NCBI GenBank assembly: GCA_913061275.1
Contig: CAJXSR010000011.1
Location: 1 to 64,000, forward strand
Origin: an uncultured Paracoccaceae bacterium
GTDB lineage: Bacteria; Pseudomonadota; Alphaproteobacteria; Rhodobacterales; Rhodobacteraceae
Length of the DNA stretch: 64,000 nt
Reading direction: 5' to 3'
This document shows, piece after piece, positions 7,666 to 16,667 of the stretch (its first letter is position 1; each line of letters opens with the position of its first letter). A model generated the notes under the pieces. The model saw only the letters and a list, made by a program, of their open reading frames with translations, was not told where the DNA came from and did not search any database. The position numbers and the translations under genes are program-made.

Positions 7666-9197
7666 TGTCAGCTACAGAAGTTCACCACGTTGCAAAAACA
7701 CTCATGGATCATCTGCCTATATTGCAGGTTGTTATTCCGTTGATGTCAGCGCCTTTGATTGTTATGATCGGTAACCGCAATTTGGCGTGGCTTATTGCTT
7801 TTGCTGCCAGTGCTGCCAGCTTTGTCATCGCATGTCTTCTATTATCAGACGTCATAGATGGCAGTGTTATATCCTACCACATCGGTGGTTGGGCCCCGCC
7901 TTTGGGCATCGAATACCGAATTGATGCGCTAAACGCCCTTGTTCTGCTGCTGATATCTGGCATTGGTACCATCGTTTTACCTTATGCATATACAAGCGTG
8001 AAAGCCGAAATTCCGCAACGCTTGCACACATTGTTTTATGCGCTTTACATGCTGTGCCTGACAGGTCTGTTGGGTATGGTCGCCACAGGGGACGCGTTTA
8101 ACGTCTTTGTTTTCTTGGAAATATCATCGCTGTCTACCTATGTGCTTGTGTCACTTGGGGCCAACAAAGATACCCGCGCCCTGACAGCGGCCTATGATTA
8201 TCTAATTATGGGCACCATCGGGGCCACATTCTTTGTTATCGGTCTGGGTATGCTTTATATGGCCACTGGTACATTGAATATGGCCGATCTGGCTGACCGT
8301 ATTGCAGAACAAGGTGCCAACCGCACCGTGCAGGCGGCGTTTACATTTATTGTAGTTGGCATGGGCCTGAAAGCGGCGATGTACCCGTTGCACCATTGGT
8401 TGCCCAACGCCTACACTTATGCGCCCTCTGCGGTGACAACCTTCTTGGCCGCCACGGCCACCAAAGCCGCGATCTATGTGTTGCTACGTTTCATGTTCTC
8501 GGTCTTTAATCCTGGGTTTCATTTTGAAGACTGGACGCTTTATCTGATCTTCATCCCGTTTGCTTTGCTGGCGATGTTCGCAGCCTCTTTTGTGGCGGTA
8601 TTTCAAACCAATCTTAAACGGATGTTGGCGTTTTCTTCTATCGCGCAAATCGGATATATGCTGCTTGGTATCGCTATGTTGAATGCGACAGGGTTATCTG
8701 CCTCTATCGTGCATTTGGTCAATCACGGCATAACAAAAGCTGCCCTGTTTATGGGGGCGGGTGCTTTGATACTTTATTCGGGCAGTGCGTTTTTTGACAA
8801 TCTGAACGGTCTGGGCCGCAAAATGCCCCTAACAGGGGCTACGATGGTTGCGGGCGGTCTTAGTCTGATCGGTGTGCCAGGAACTGCGGGTTTCATTTCT
8901 AAATGGGTTTTGGTGCAAGCTGCGTTTGAAAACGGCTGGTGGATTATTGCTGTGGCCATCATGTTGTCGTCGCTTCTTGCCGTGATCTATGTTTGGCGCA
9001 TGTTCGAGGTGCTGTATTTAACCGCCCCTGATGAAGGTTGCACAGCAACTGATCCGCCGCTTCCGATGTTGATCCCGATGCTGATCTTGGCGGTTTCATG
9101 TATCTGGTTCGGGTTTGATACTGAACTTACACTTGGTTCGGCGCAGGTTGCAGCCGACGGTCTGCTGGCAGGTTCTGCTGGTATGATGGCGCATTAG
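7665..9197 (+). CDS. mrpD: Mrp cation/proton antiporter subunit D
   Basis: NuoL/M/N-type proton-channel subunit of 510 residues. The residues that carry protons in this superfamily are in place: Glu152 in FLEISSLSTY, Lys236 in GLKAAMYPLHHWLPNAY and Lys267 in ATATKAA, plus a broken-helix region further on. It is the first of three antiporter-like subunits in the operon and the one closest to classical MrpD. A 12-base gap separates it from the next subunit. Confidence 0.93.
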   Translation: MSATEVHHVAKTLMDHLPILQVVIPLMSAPLIVMIGNRNLAWLIAFAASAASFVIACLLLSDVIDGSVISYHIGGWAPPLGIEYRIDALNALVLLLISGIGTIVLPYAYTSVKAEIPQRLHTLFYALYMLCLTGLLGMVATGDAFNVFVFLEISSLSTYVLVSLGANKDTRALTAAYDYLIMGTIGATFFVIGLGMLYMATGTLNMADLADRIAEQGANRTVQAAFTFIVVGMGLKAAMYPLHHWLPNAYTYAPSAVTTFLAATATKAAIYVLLRFMFSVFNPGFHFEDWTLYLIFIPFALLAMFAASFVAVFQTNLKRMLAFSSIAQIGYMLLGIAMLNATGLSASIVHLVNHGITKAALFMGAGALILYSGSAFFDNLNGLGRKMPLTGATMVAGGLSLIGVPGTAGFISKWVLVQAAFENGWWIIAVAIMLSSLLAVIYVWRMFEVLYLTAPDEGCTATDPPLPMLIPMLILAVSCIWFGFDTELTLGSAQVAADGLLAGSAGMMAH

Positions 9198-9209
9198 GGG
9201 TTACGGATT

Positions 9210-10679
9210 ATGGATACATCAACAGCCCTATACCTGACCATGCTGATCCCAACGGTTGCTATGGCTGGCAACATGGTTTGGAAAAATCAGGAAAACTTGC
9301 GCGATGGTATAACGTTTATCTGCGCCTTACTAACCTTCGCCTGCGTTCTGGTGATCCTATGTAATGTTGGAAACGCCACCACAGGCCCCTATGAACTTTT
9401 CGAGGTTGTTTCTGGCCTAAGCATATCGTTTCATGTTGAGCCGCTTGGCTTGATGTTTGCCATCATCGGTTCTGGCCTGTGGATTATCACCCACATTTAC
9501 GGTGTGGGGTATATGCGCGGTAATAACGAGCAACATCACGCAAGATTTTTTGCCTGTTTCAGCATTGCTATCGCGGCTGTTATGGGCATCGCGTTTGCAT
9601 CAAACATGTTTACGCTGTTTGTGTTCTACGAAATTTTAACGTTGTCCACATATCCGCTGGTTGCCCACAAAGGCACGCCAGAAGCGGTCAAGGGTGCGCG
9701 CACTTATCTAAGCATACTGATCGGCACCTCTATTGCGTTACTACTGACAGGCGTGATTTGGACGTTCACCATCGCAGGTACATTGGATTTTACCAAAGGC
9801 GGTATATTAGAGGGCAAAATAGCCCCCACATTACTACCAGTTCTGTTGGGCCTATACGCTTTTGGCATTGGTAAAGCGGCATTGATGCCGTTCCACCGCT
9901 GGTTGCCTGCCGCAATGGTTGCCCCAACACCTGTGTCGGCTTTACTGCACGCGGTTGCTGTTGTGAAAGCGGGTGTGTTTTCTATGCTTAAGGTCGGTAT
10001 TTATATCTTCGGCATTGATTTTCTGGCCTCTACGGGCGCATCTGAATGGTTGATGTGGTTGGCAGCCTACACCATTATTGCCGCATCCGTTGTCGCTATG
10101 ACCAAAGACAACCTGAAAGCACGGCTTGCCTATTCCACCGTGTCGCAACTATCCTACATCACGCTTGGCATGGCACTGGCCACATCTATGGGTGCGCTGG
10201 GCGGTGGTATGCACATCGCAATGCACGCGATGGGTAAAATCACGCTGTTTATGTGCGCAGGTTCTATTTATGTCGCCTACCACAAAACAGAAATTAGCCA
10301 GATGCAAGGGCTGGGTCGTATCATGCCGATTACATTTGGCGCCTTCCTAATCGGTGCCTTGTCGATCATCGGATTGCCGCCATTGGGTGGCTCATGGCCG
10401 AAGTTTTTGTTGATGGTGGGTGCTGTTGATGCGGGCCACCAGATTATTATCGCAGTGTTGATGATTAGTTCATTGTTGAACATCGCCTATCTGTTACCGC
10501 TTGTAGGGCGCGGTTTCTTTCGCCCTGCGACCGATAGTAAATTACCCAAATCATTTGCAGAGGCCCCACTTTTGGTCTGGCTACCACCCGCAATCACGGC
10601 CACAGGCTGTATTATACTGTTTTTCTACGCAGGAAGTATTCAAGATTTCCTAGCACCCATAGTGGAGAATTCACCATGA
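9210..10679 (+). CDS. Second NuoM/MrpD-like proton-channel subunit
   Basis: A 489-residue paralogue of MrpD with the same core: Glu141 (FYEILTLSTYPL), Lys222 (GIGKAALMPFHRWLPAAM) and Lys253 (HAVAVVKAG). It takes the place that MrpA holds in classical operons but lacks the long MrpA C-terminus, which is instead supplied by the separate DUF4040 and MnhB genes. The stop overlaps the start of the next small gene as ATGA, so the operon continues. Confidence 0.9.
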   Translation: MDTSTALYLTMLIPTVAMAGNMVWKNQENLRDGITFICALLTFACVLVILCNVGNATTGPYELFEVVSGLSISFHVEPLGLMFAIIGSGLWIITHIYGVGYMRGNNEQHHARFFACFSIAIAAVMGIAFASNMFTLFVFYEILTLSTYPLVAHKGTPEAVKGARTYLSILIGTSIALLLTGVIWTFTIAGTLDFTKGGILEGKIAPTLLPVLLGLYAFGIGKAALMPFHRWLPAAMVAPTPVSALLHAVAVVKAGVFSMLKVGIYIFGIDFLASTGASEWLMWLAAYTIIAASVVAMTKDNLKARLAYSTVSQLSYITLGMALATSMGALGGGMHIAMHAMGKITLFMCAGSIYVAYHKTEISQMQGLGRIMPITFGAFLIGALSIIGLPPLGGSWPKFLLMVGAVDAGHQIIIAVLMISSLLNIAYLLPLVGRGFFRPATDSKLPKSFAEAPLLVWLPPAITATGCIILFFYAGSIQDFLAPIVENSP

Positions 10680-10996
10680 CCGATTATCAAACTGACATCC
10701 CCAAACAGGGTGAGACCCAAAAGGCTTATGCAAAACGGTTAGAAGCTGAAGGTCAGCGTGAAATATATATTCGCAAAGCCTTACGCGAACATTTAGGGCT
10801 AACAATAGAAGAGATAATTCTGGTTTGCTCTGAATTGCCTGAGGCGCGCAATCGCGAGTTGCAAGACCTGCGCAGCCGCTTTCCAACATTAAGCGAAAAC
10901 CGATTTGCTTGGAAAATCTCTAAATCTCTTACAATTTCCAAGGAAGACGCCCTTGTTTGGTCGCAAACAATCCTAGCAGCAGAAGGAAGCGCGTGA
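10676..10996 (+). CDS. Small soluble protein of unknown function in the mrp operon
   Basis: I recognise no domain in these 106 residues. The product is hydrophilic, has no signal or membrane segment, is charged and probably largely helical (QKAYAKRLEAEGQREIYIRKALREHLG). It is locked into the antiporter operon by a 4-base overlap with the preceding subunit and a short gap to the following gene. Its position between channel subunits suggests an accessory or assembly role, but this is inference. Confidence 0.75.
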   Translation: MTDYQTDIPKQGETQKAYAKRLEAEGQREIYIRKALREHLGLTIEEIILVCSELPEARNRELQDLRSRFPTLSENRFAWKISKSLTISKEDALVWSQTILAAEGSA

Positions 10997-10998
10997 TT

Positions 10999-11349
10999 AT
11001 GGCGCAAAAACCAAAAGACGATCCCGCTACATACCCTGCTTTGGGCCGTATGATGACTTGGGTTGATAAAAAAGGGTCTGACAAAAAAATTGTGCGGGCT
11101 TTGATCGTTGCCTGCATAATCGTTTTTTTACTGGAATTTACATACGAAAAACACCCTCACTTTGGTGTGGAAGGTGTCACAGGATTTTATGCCTTTTATG
11201 GTTTCATCATGTTCACAGGCCTTATTTATGTGGCCAAAGGTTTACGCGTTCTGATCAAACGCCCCGAAGATTATTACGGCGATAAAGCCGTAGACACTGA
11301 AGAATATCCCGAAGATCAACTTGATAAGCGGGAGCACAACGATGTTTGA
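10999..11349 (+). CDS. Small membrane protein of unknown function in the mrp operon
   Basis: A product of about 116 residues with two predicted helices (ALIVACIIVFLLEFTY and GFYAFYGFIMFTGLIYVAKGL) between charged ends; the C-terminus is acidic. I do not recognise a family. The ATG at 10999 is chosen because AGAAGGA precedes it; an upstream in-frame start would lie inside the previous gene. Its 3' end overlaps the next channel subunit by 8 bases, so it is very probably made together with the complex. Confidence 0.78.
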   Translation: MAQKPKDDPATYPALGRMMTWVDKKGSDKKIVRALIVACIIVFLLEFTYEKHPHFGVEGVTGFYAFYGFIMFTGLIYVAKGLRVLIKRPEDYYGDKAVDTEEYPEDQLDKREHNDV

Positions 11350-13042
11350 TGCACTCCCAACAGCGTTTATATTCTTCGCTGCCGCTGCAATTCTGTTGGC
11401 ACTGCCAAAAGGTAATATGCGTGGGCTACTCCTATTAGCCACCCCAATCCTTTCTGCCATCATGGCATGGAATGCAGGTCTAGGGAATTTCGCACAAATC
11501 GGGTTCTTCGGTTTTGAGCTGGAACTTATGCGACTTGATGGATTAAGCCGTATATTCACACTGGTATTTTGCCTAGCCGCCTTCTTGGGCAACCTATATG
11601 CATGGCATGTCCGCGATACGACCCAACAATTAGCAGCGCTATTATATGCTGGTTCCGCCATTGGTGCGGCCCAAGCAGGCGACATGATCACCCTGTTTTT
11701 CTATTGGGAAGGCACGGCCATAGCCTCCGTTTTCCTAATCTGGGCACGCGGTACTGAAGCGGCTTATTTTACAGGTATGCGCTACTTGATCATTCAGGTC
11801 GGGTCAGGCGTGATTTTAATCGCTGGTGTTGCGGTATTTTACCGTGAAACCGGGTCAATCTTGTTTGAAACCATGACACTAGGTTCCTTGGGGACATGGT
11901 TGATATTCATCTCCTTCGGGATGAAATGTGCGTTTCCACTCATGCATAACTGGTTGCAAGACAGCTACCCAGCTGCAACTGTTACAGGGACTGTAATCCT
12001 ATCAGCGTTTACCACAAAGCTTGCGGTTTACGCATTGGCACGTGGTTTCCAAGGTACGGAAATCCTGATCTACATCGGCACAGTTATGACGCTTTTCCCG
12101 ATATTCTTTGCAGAGATTGAAAATGATCTGCGCCGTGTGCTTGCGTACTCGCTGAATAACCAGCTTGGTTTTATGGTTGTGGGCATCGGCATCGGCACTG
12201 AAATGGCGATGAACGGTATGGCGTCCCATGCGTTTGCGCACATCTTATACAAAGCATTGCTGTTCATGTCCGTAGGGGCTGTTCTGTTCCGCACAGGGAC
12301 ATCAAAAGCGTCCGAGTTGGGCGGATTATATCGAACTATGCCGCTAACCGCGATTTTCTGTTTGGTGGGGGCTGCATCGATTTCTGCATTTCCACTCTTC
12401 TCTGGCTTTGTAACCAAATCCCTGACACTCACCGCCGTTGCCGAAGAGCACCGCCAAATCATCTGGCTCTGCCTTGTATTTGCTTCCGCTGGTGTGTTAT
12501 CCCATTCAGGCATCAAAATCCCGTTCTTTGCTTTCTTCGCTCATGACAGTGGTATGCGCCCGAAAGAGGCGCCGCGCCATATGTTACTGGCAATGGGAAT
12601 AACTTCATTCCTCTGTATCGCAATCGGTGTATACCCAGCACCGCTTTACGCGATCTTACCGTTCGAAGTGGTCGACGCGCACCCCTACACAATGGGTCAC
12701 GTAGCAGGGCAACTACAGTTGTTACTCTTCGCATTACTGGCGTTCGCATTCCTGTATCGCAAAGGCATTCACCCGCCTGAAATTCGGGCGGTTAATATTG
12801 ATACCGACTGGACATATCGCAAAGCAGGCCCCGCCGTGCTGTACTGGCTAAGATGGGCTGTTGGCTCGTGCTATTGCTGGATTGTTGGCTTGTTGGAAAA
12901 AACTACAACCCGCACCATTAGGCGCTTGTATAATTCCCATGGGCCAGAGGGCCGCATGGCGCGCAACTGGCCCACAGGGGCGATGGTAATGGCAATAGCG
13001 GTACTGTTAGGGGCGACGTTGCTGGTGAACTTTTTGGCTTAA
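11342..13042 (+). CDS. Third NuoL/MrpD-like Na+/H+ antiporter subunit
   Basis: About 566 residues, again a proton-channel subunit, with Glu123 (FYWEGTAIASV), Lys195 (SFGMKCAFPLMHNWLQDSYP) and Lys226 (FTTKLAVYAL) in the expected places. Sequence around the lysine differs from the other two subunits, so it is a distant paralogue rather than a recent copy. It carries a long C-terminal extension ending in a final helix. ATG at 11342 follows a GGGAG box and overlaps the preceding gene by 8 bases. It is the last gene of the operon, followed by palindromic DNA. Confidence 0.9.
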   Translation: MFDALPTAFIFFAAAAILLALPKGNMRGLLLLATPILSAIMAWNAGLGNFAQIGFFGFELELMRLDGLSRIFTLVFCLAAFLGNLYAWHVRDTTQQLAALLYAGSAIGAAQAGDMITLFFYWEGTAIASVFLIWARGTEAAYFTGMRYLIIQVGSGVILIAGVAVFYRETGSILFETMTLGSLGTWLIFISFGMKCAFPLMHNWLQDSYPAATVTGTVILSAFTTKLAVYALARGFQGTEILIYIGTVMTLFPIFFAEIENDLRRVLAYSLNNQLGFMVVGIGIGTEMAMNGMASHAFAHILYKALLFMSVGAVLFRTGTSKASELGGLYRTMPLTAIFCLVGAASISAFPLFSGFVTKSLTLTAVAEEHRQIIWLCLVFASAGVLSHSGIKIPFFAFFAHDSGMRPKEAPRHMLLAMGITSFLCIAIGVYPAPLYAILPFEVVDAHPYTMGHVAGQLQLLLFALLAFAFLYRKGIHPPEIRAVNIDTDWTYRKAGPAVLYWLRWAVGSCYCWIVGLLEKTTTRTIRRLYNSHGPEGRMARNWPTGAMVMAIAVLLGATLLVNFLA

Positions 13043-13044
13043 GG

Positions 13045-13141
13045 TGGGCTTTAGCCCATGCGTTCCCCGATCAAGTCGGGGATGACACCTGCTAATTGTC
13101 ACCTTCAGTTCGGGCGTTGCCACCCCCGATTTAATCGGGGG
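13045..13141. repeat. Cluster of three palindromes (REP-like), probable bidirectional terminator
   Basis: Three inverted repeats lie between the convergent mrp operon and the permease: TGGGCT-TT-AGCCCA (13045-13058), CCCCGA-TCAAG-TCGGGG (13065-13081) and CCCCCGATT-T-AATCGGGGG (13123-13141). The second and third share the CCCCGA...TCGGGG core that I recall as a common interspersed palindrome in alphaproteobacteria. There is no T-run, so termination would depend on the stems alone or on Rho. Confidence 0.6.
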
Positions 13142-13164
13142 CCCCATCCAACAATCAAAACACC

Positions 13165-14196
13165 TTACACATAAGCCGCCCAAGCCAACCCTGCGATAAC
13201 CGATCCGACTATACCGATGCTGATATAAGCCACAAATACCCGCGTCTTAACCAAAGCCCAGACTGCGATGGCCGCAGGAATACAGCTAACACCACCAGCC
13301 ATCATAAAGCTCATTGCGGCCCCTTGTGACATGCCTTGTTCAATCAGCCCTTGCACCAAGGGGGCGGCGGCATAGCCGTTCAGGTATGCTGGTGCGCCGA
13401 CAAGTGCGCCCAAGATAATCGTGCCGATACCGTCACCACCCAAAAATCCTGCAATCCAATCTGCTGGCACATAGCGGATCATCAAGCTTTCTAGCATATA
13501 GGCCAGTGTTAACCATTTCAGCAGGAACAGACCGTTTTCGAACACCACATCGCGAAAGGTTTTTACCCGTTCGCTATCGCCCCATAACTTCCAGACAGGC
13601 TTGCCTGATAGTGGGTCTGAGCCGCAAGAATTACAGCTTGAACCGCTGACAACCTTTAGCGGGTCAGCAAATACGGATGTTTTACTGAATACTTTCACAG
13701 TGAACCCCCCCAGCAAGCCAAAGCCAACGGCGGCAATGGTTTTTGCAATGGCAAACTCAAACCCTAAAGTCCCAGATGTTATCAAAAACATCGGTGGATC
13801 CATAATTGGCGATGCCAACCAAAATGCCATAACGGCAGACAAAGGCGTGCCCAAGGCCAGCAAAGCGGCAACAAACGGGATTACTTCACAAGAACAAAAC
13901 GGCAGCAAACCGCCAACCATAGACGCCATTACGATCATGCGTATTTCATTACCCTTAAAGGCTTCCGATACAATGGTTTCGGCCCCAGTAGCGCGCAAAT
14001 ATGCAACTGTTAACACGGCAAAAGTTATAAATACCCCCGTGCTTAGAATGCTTTTAGCGGTAAATTGCAGGGTAGGGATCAGGTCATTTGGCGCAAATAC
14101 TGCGACAAGCGCAAGAATTATCACCATCGTCAGCCAGACTTTATCAAGTTTCAACCAAGTGCGCCGCCCCTGTGAATGTGTGGATATATCAGCCAT
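13165..14196 (-). CDS. DUF318/UPF0718-type permease (metal or metalloid efflux candidate)
   Basis: A polytopic membrane protein of about 343 residues from the permease family that includes ArsP-like and related exporters. Visible marks are PFCSCEVIPF (CSC at 101-103) in a membrane region, the ASPIMDPPM loop, and a cytoplasmic SSCNSCG segment (187-192) that could bind a thiophilic metal. A second half repeats the helix-loop pattern (GAPAYLNGYAA, GGVSCIPAA). Start choice: ATG at 14196 with GAAGGA ahead, overlapping the arsR-type gene by 8 bases. An ArsR-family regulator as operon partner suggests metal or metalloid control; the substrate is unknown. Confidence 0.82.
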   Translation of the reverse strand: MADISTHSQGRRTWLKLDKVWLTMVIILALVAVFAPNDLIPTLQFTAKSILSTGVFITFAVLTVAYLRATGAETIVSEAFKGNEIRMIVMASMVGGLLPFCSCEVIPFVAALLALGTPLSAVMAFWLASPIMDPPMFLITSGTLGFEFAIAKTIAAVGFGLLGGFTVKVFSKTSVFADPLKVVSGSSCNSCGSDPLSGKPVWKLWGDSERVKTFRDVVFENGLFLLKWLTLAYMLESLMIRYVPADWIAGFLGGDGIGTIILGALVGAPAYLNGYAAAPLVQGLIEQGMSQGAAMSFMMAGGVSCIPAAIAVWALVKTRVFVAYISIGIVGSVIAGLAWAAYV

Positions 14197-14533
14197 GAGT
14201 ATGTCCTTCGTGTGCGCCATCCGCATCGGCACAACAGTTCTGTAGCAGGAAGTGCGACAGGGCTTCTGCCATGTCATAGGAAACTGCCGCGCAAATAATT
14301 GAACGGCCTTGTTTTGCCTGCACAACTAGACCTGCGGCAGTTAAAAACTTTAAATGATGCGTCAGGGTTGATCCCGTCACCCCTGTACGTGTGCCCAATT
14401 CACCCATTGATAAACCATCAGGCCCCGCACGCACTAAGGACTGTAAAACGCCTAAGCGTTGTTCAGACCCCAATGCAGCAAAGGCGGTGGCGGCTTGCTC
14501 TAAGGATAGGGATGTGTTTTCGAATCTTTTCAT
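14189..14533 (-). CDS. ArsR-family metalloregulatory repressor
   Basis: A winged-helix regulator of about 114 residues. LGSEQRLGVLQSLVRAGPDGLSMGELGTRTGVTGSTLTHHLKFLTAAGLV is the ArsR-type HTH region (about 21-70). The C-terminus is rich in potential ligands (NCC near 99-101, then HEGHTHG), which suggests metal sensing; the classical ELCVC motif in the recognition helix is absent. The ATG at 14533 has no clear ribosome binding site; the upstream TTG in the same frame (14563) looks worse. An imperfect inverted repeat (ATTTC...GAAAT, about 14534-14553) just ahead of the start may be its operator. It is co-transcribed with the permease. Confidence 0.85.
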   Translation of the reverse strand: MKRFENTSLSLEQAATAFAALGSEQRLGVLQSLVRAGPDGLSMGELGTRTGVTGSTLTHHLKFLTAAGLVVQAKQGRSIICAAVSYDMAEALSHFLLQNCCADADGAHEGHTHG

Positions 14534-14735
14534 ATTTCGATATTTATAGAAATATAGAAACAATGCAATAATTATATTTCAATAAAGTTCGAAATGAATA
14601 TCACAAACGACATAGGCACACCTTAGGCATGTCGTTTTCAGGCAACGGGTTTGCGGCAAGTGATTGTCGAAAATACTACAGACCATAGGGTCTATTGGCG
14701 CAACAATAGGGGCAATATAATCAGAGTACTTACTT

Positions 14736-16004
14736 ATGCTTCAACGCCGCATCCCAGAATGGCTTCGCCATGCACCCGCCCCAAGTATTCGGGGATTTTC
14801 TATGCTTGCAGGGATAGAAGCGGTTGCGCGCGGCATCCTTGTTTCGGTGTTTCCGTTGGCAATGTATCAAGCGTTAAAGGATGCAAGTGTTATATCCGAG
14901 ATCTATTTCATAGTCGGAATTGTGTCTCTTATCAGTGGCTTGATGGTGCCGTGGCTAACCAGTTTCATCCCCAGACGTTGGATATATTCCATTGGGGCTA
15001 CATTTTTTATGCTTGGATCTTTGCTGGCAAGTTTTGGTGGCCCCACAGCACTTATTATCGGCCTGTTCCTGAATACCATTGCCACAGTTATTCTATTCGT
15101 TTGTTTCAATGCCTATGTTCTGGATTATATCCGCAAAATCGAATTGGGGCATTATGAAACATCACGGATGTTTTACAGCGCTGCTGGTTGGACATTAGGG
15201 CCTATTGTTGGTGTCATGCTGATGAAGTGGTGGGCACCTGCGCCTTTTCTGATTGCCGCAATTTGTGCCTTTTCCATGCTTTTTGTTTTTCTGTACATGC
15301 GTCTTGGAAATGGCAAACTTATCACCCGCAGCAGGAAAAAACAGCCTAACTCCATAGCATTTCTTAACAGGTTTGCTGCCCAACCACGCTTAATCGCAGG
15401 ATGGTTATTTGCGGTTGTTCGATCCTGTGGTTGGTGGGTTTATGTGGTTTATCTGCCGATATTTGCAATAGAAAACGGTCTGGGCGAAGAACTAGGCGGC
15501 ATCACTTTGTCATTGTCCAATGCGGCGCTTTTCCTAACACCCTACATGCTGAAATGGATGCAAAGCAAATCTGTACGGTACGCGATTAGGGTCGGATTTA
15601 TGTGTAGTGCGATACTGTTTTGTACCGCTAGTTTTACAGCCTTCCTGCCGATGCTTACGGTAGGGTTGTTAATATTGGGTTCATTTTATCTTATCCTGTT
15701 GGATGTCTGTGCTGGTCTGCCGTTTTTGATGGCGGTAAAACCGTCTGAACGCACAGAAATGTCCGCTGTCTATGCAAGCTTTCGGGATGTGTCAGGGATA
15801 CTAACACCGGGGGCCGCTTGGCTTGTTTTATTAGTGGCGCCCGTGTCTGGTATATTTGCCGCAGCTGGTGCTGCTTTATTTGGCGCGTGGCTGGTCTCGG
15901 CCAAATTACATCCGCGCCTTGGCAAAGAACGGTTGAAATTTATTCAAAAACAACCAGATGTGAACGAAGATTACCCACCAGTACCTTTACCTGCGGCAGA
16001 GTGA
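14736..16004 (+). CDS. MFS transporter
   Basis: A 422-residue protein with about twelve hydrophobic helices and a central basic loop (RLGNGKLITRSRKKQPNS), the outline of a major facilitator. Helix content is clear; substrate motifs are not. It is divergent from the arsR-type gene, with a 202-base gap that contains an 8-bp inverted repeat (14606-14613 with 14629-14636) and a 5-bp one at 14680-14693. The start ATG has a weak ribosome binding site. I cannot assign a substrate. Confidence 0.82.
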   Translation: MLQRRIPEWLRHAPAPSIRGFSMLAGIEAVARGILVSVFPLAMYQALKDASVISEIYFIVGIVSLISGLMVPWLTSFIPRRWIYSIGATFFMLGSLLASFGGPTALIIGLFLNTIATVILFVCFNAYVLDYIRKIELGHYETSRMFYSAAGWTLGPIVGVMLMKWWAPAPFLIAAICAFSMLFVFLYMRLGNGKLITRSRKKQPNSIAFLNRFAAQPRLIAGWLFAVVRSCGWWVYVVYLPIFAIENGLGEELGGITLSLSNAALFLTPYMLKWMQSKSVRYAIRVGFMCSAILFCTASFTAFLPMLTVGLLILGSFYLILLDVCAGLPFLMAVKPSERTEMSAVYASFRDVSGILTPGAAWLVLLVAPVSGIFAAAGAALFGAWLVSAKLHPRLGKERLKFIQKQPDVNEDYPPVPLPAAE

Positions 16005-16058
16005 TTAAATTACTGTATAAGTTGATTTAGTATCGCAGTTAACGAAACGGAAAAGAAA

Positions 16059-16667
16059 ATGGGCGAACTTCTTGCGGCACTTGATGCCCAGATCACTGGT
16101 TGCACGCTTTGTGCCGCGCGGTTTGCTGCGACCAAAACCGCGCATAAACCACGCCCTGTTGCATGGTTATCACCCAACGCACCTATATTGATAGCAGGCC
16201 AAGCACCGGGGGCACGTGTACAGATCAGTGGCCGTCCGTTTACAGACCCGTCAGGTGATCGGTTGCGCGATTGGTTGGGGGTGGATGAAACTGTCTTTTA
16301 TGACCGCAGCAAGTTCACAATCTTATCAATGGCGTTTTGTTTTCCGGGGTATGACGCCAAAGGCTCTGATCTGCCGCCGCCAAAAATTTGCGCTGATACG
16401 TGGCGCAAACCCGTAATGAAAGCGATGCCACAAGTAAAACTAACGTTGTTGATCGGCGGGTATGCACAAAAATGGCACTTGCCAGAAACCAAAAAACTGT
16501 CTGTTACTGCAAGGGTAGAAAGCTGGCGCGACCATGCGCCCGACATATTTTCATTGCCTCACCCGTCTTGGCGCAATATTGGATGGATCAAGAAAAACCC
16601 GTGGTTTGAAACTGATCTGTTGCCTGTCTTACGCGCCCAAGTTGCAAGCCTGTTGAAAGAATTCTGA
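16059..16667 (+). CDS. Uracil-DNA glycosylase family protein
   Basis: A 202-residue protein of the UDG superfamily fold. The motif GQAPGARVQISGRPFTDPSGDRL corresponds to the active-site GxxPG region, and PHPSWRN near 165-171 is the second catalytic loop. A CTLC pair sits near the N-terminus (about 15-18), but there are not enough cysteines for the iron-sulfur cluster of family 4/5 enzymes. It belongs to a small alphaproteobacterial branch whose repair activity I do not know. Its stop overlaps the next start by one base. Confidence 0.8.
   Translation: MGELLAALDAQITGCTLCAARFAATKTAHKPRPVAWLSPNAPILIAGQAPGARVQISGRPFTDPSGDRLRDWLGVDETVFYDRSKFTILSMAFCFPGYDAKGSDLPPPKICADTWRKPVMKAMPQVKLTLLIGGYAQKWHLPETKKLSVTARVESWRDHAPDIFSLPHPSWRNIGWIKKNPWFETDLLPVLRAQVASLLKEF

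Noticed and set aside
13601-14245. 214-codon open frame antisense to the permease
   Set aside because: It mirrors the coding strand of a clear membrane protein gene and shows no domain; a shadow frame.
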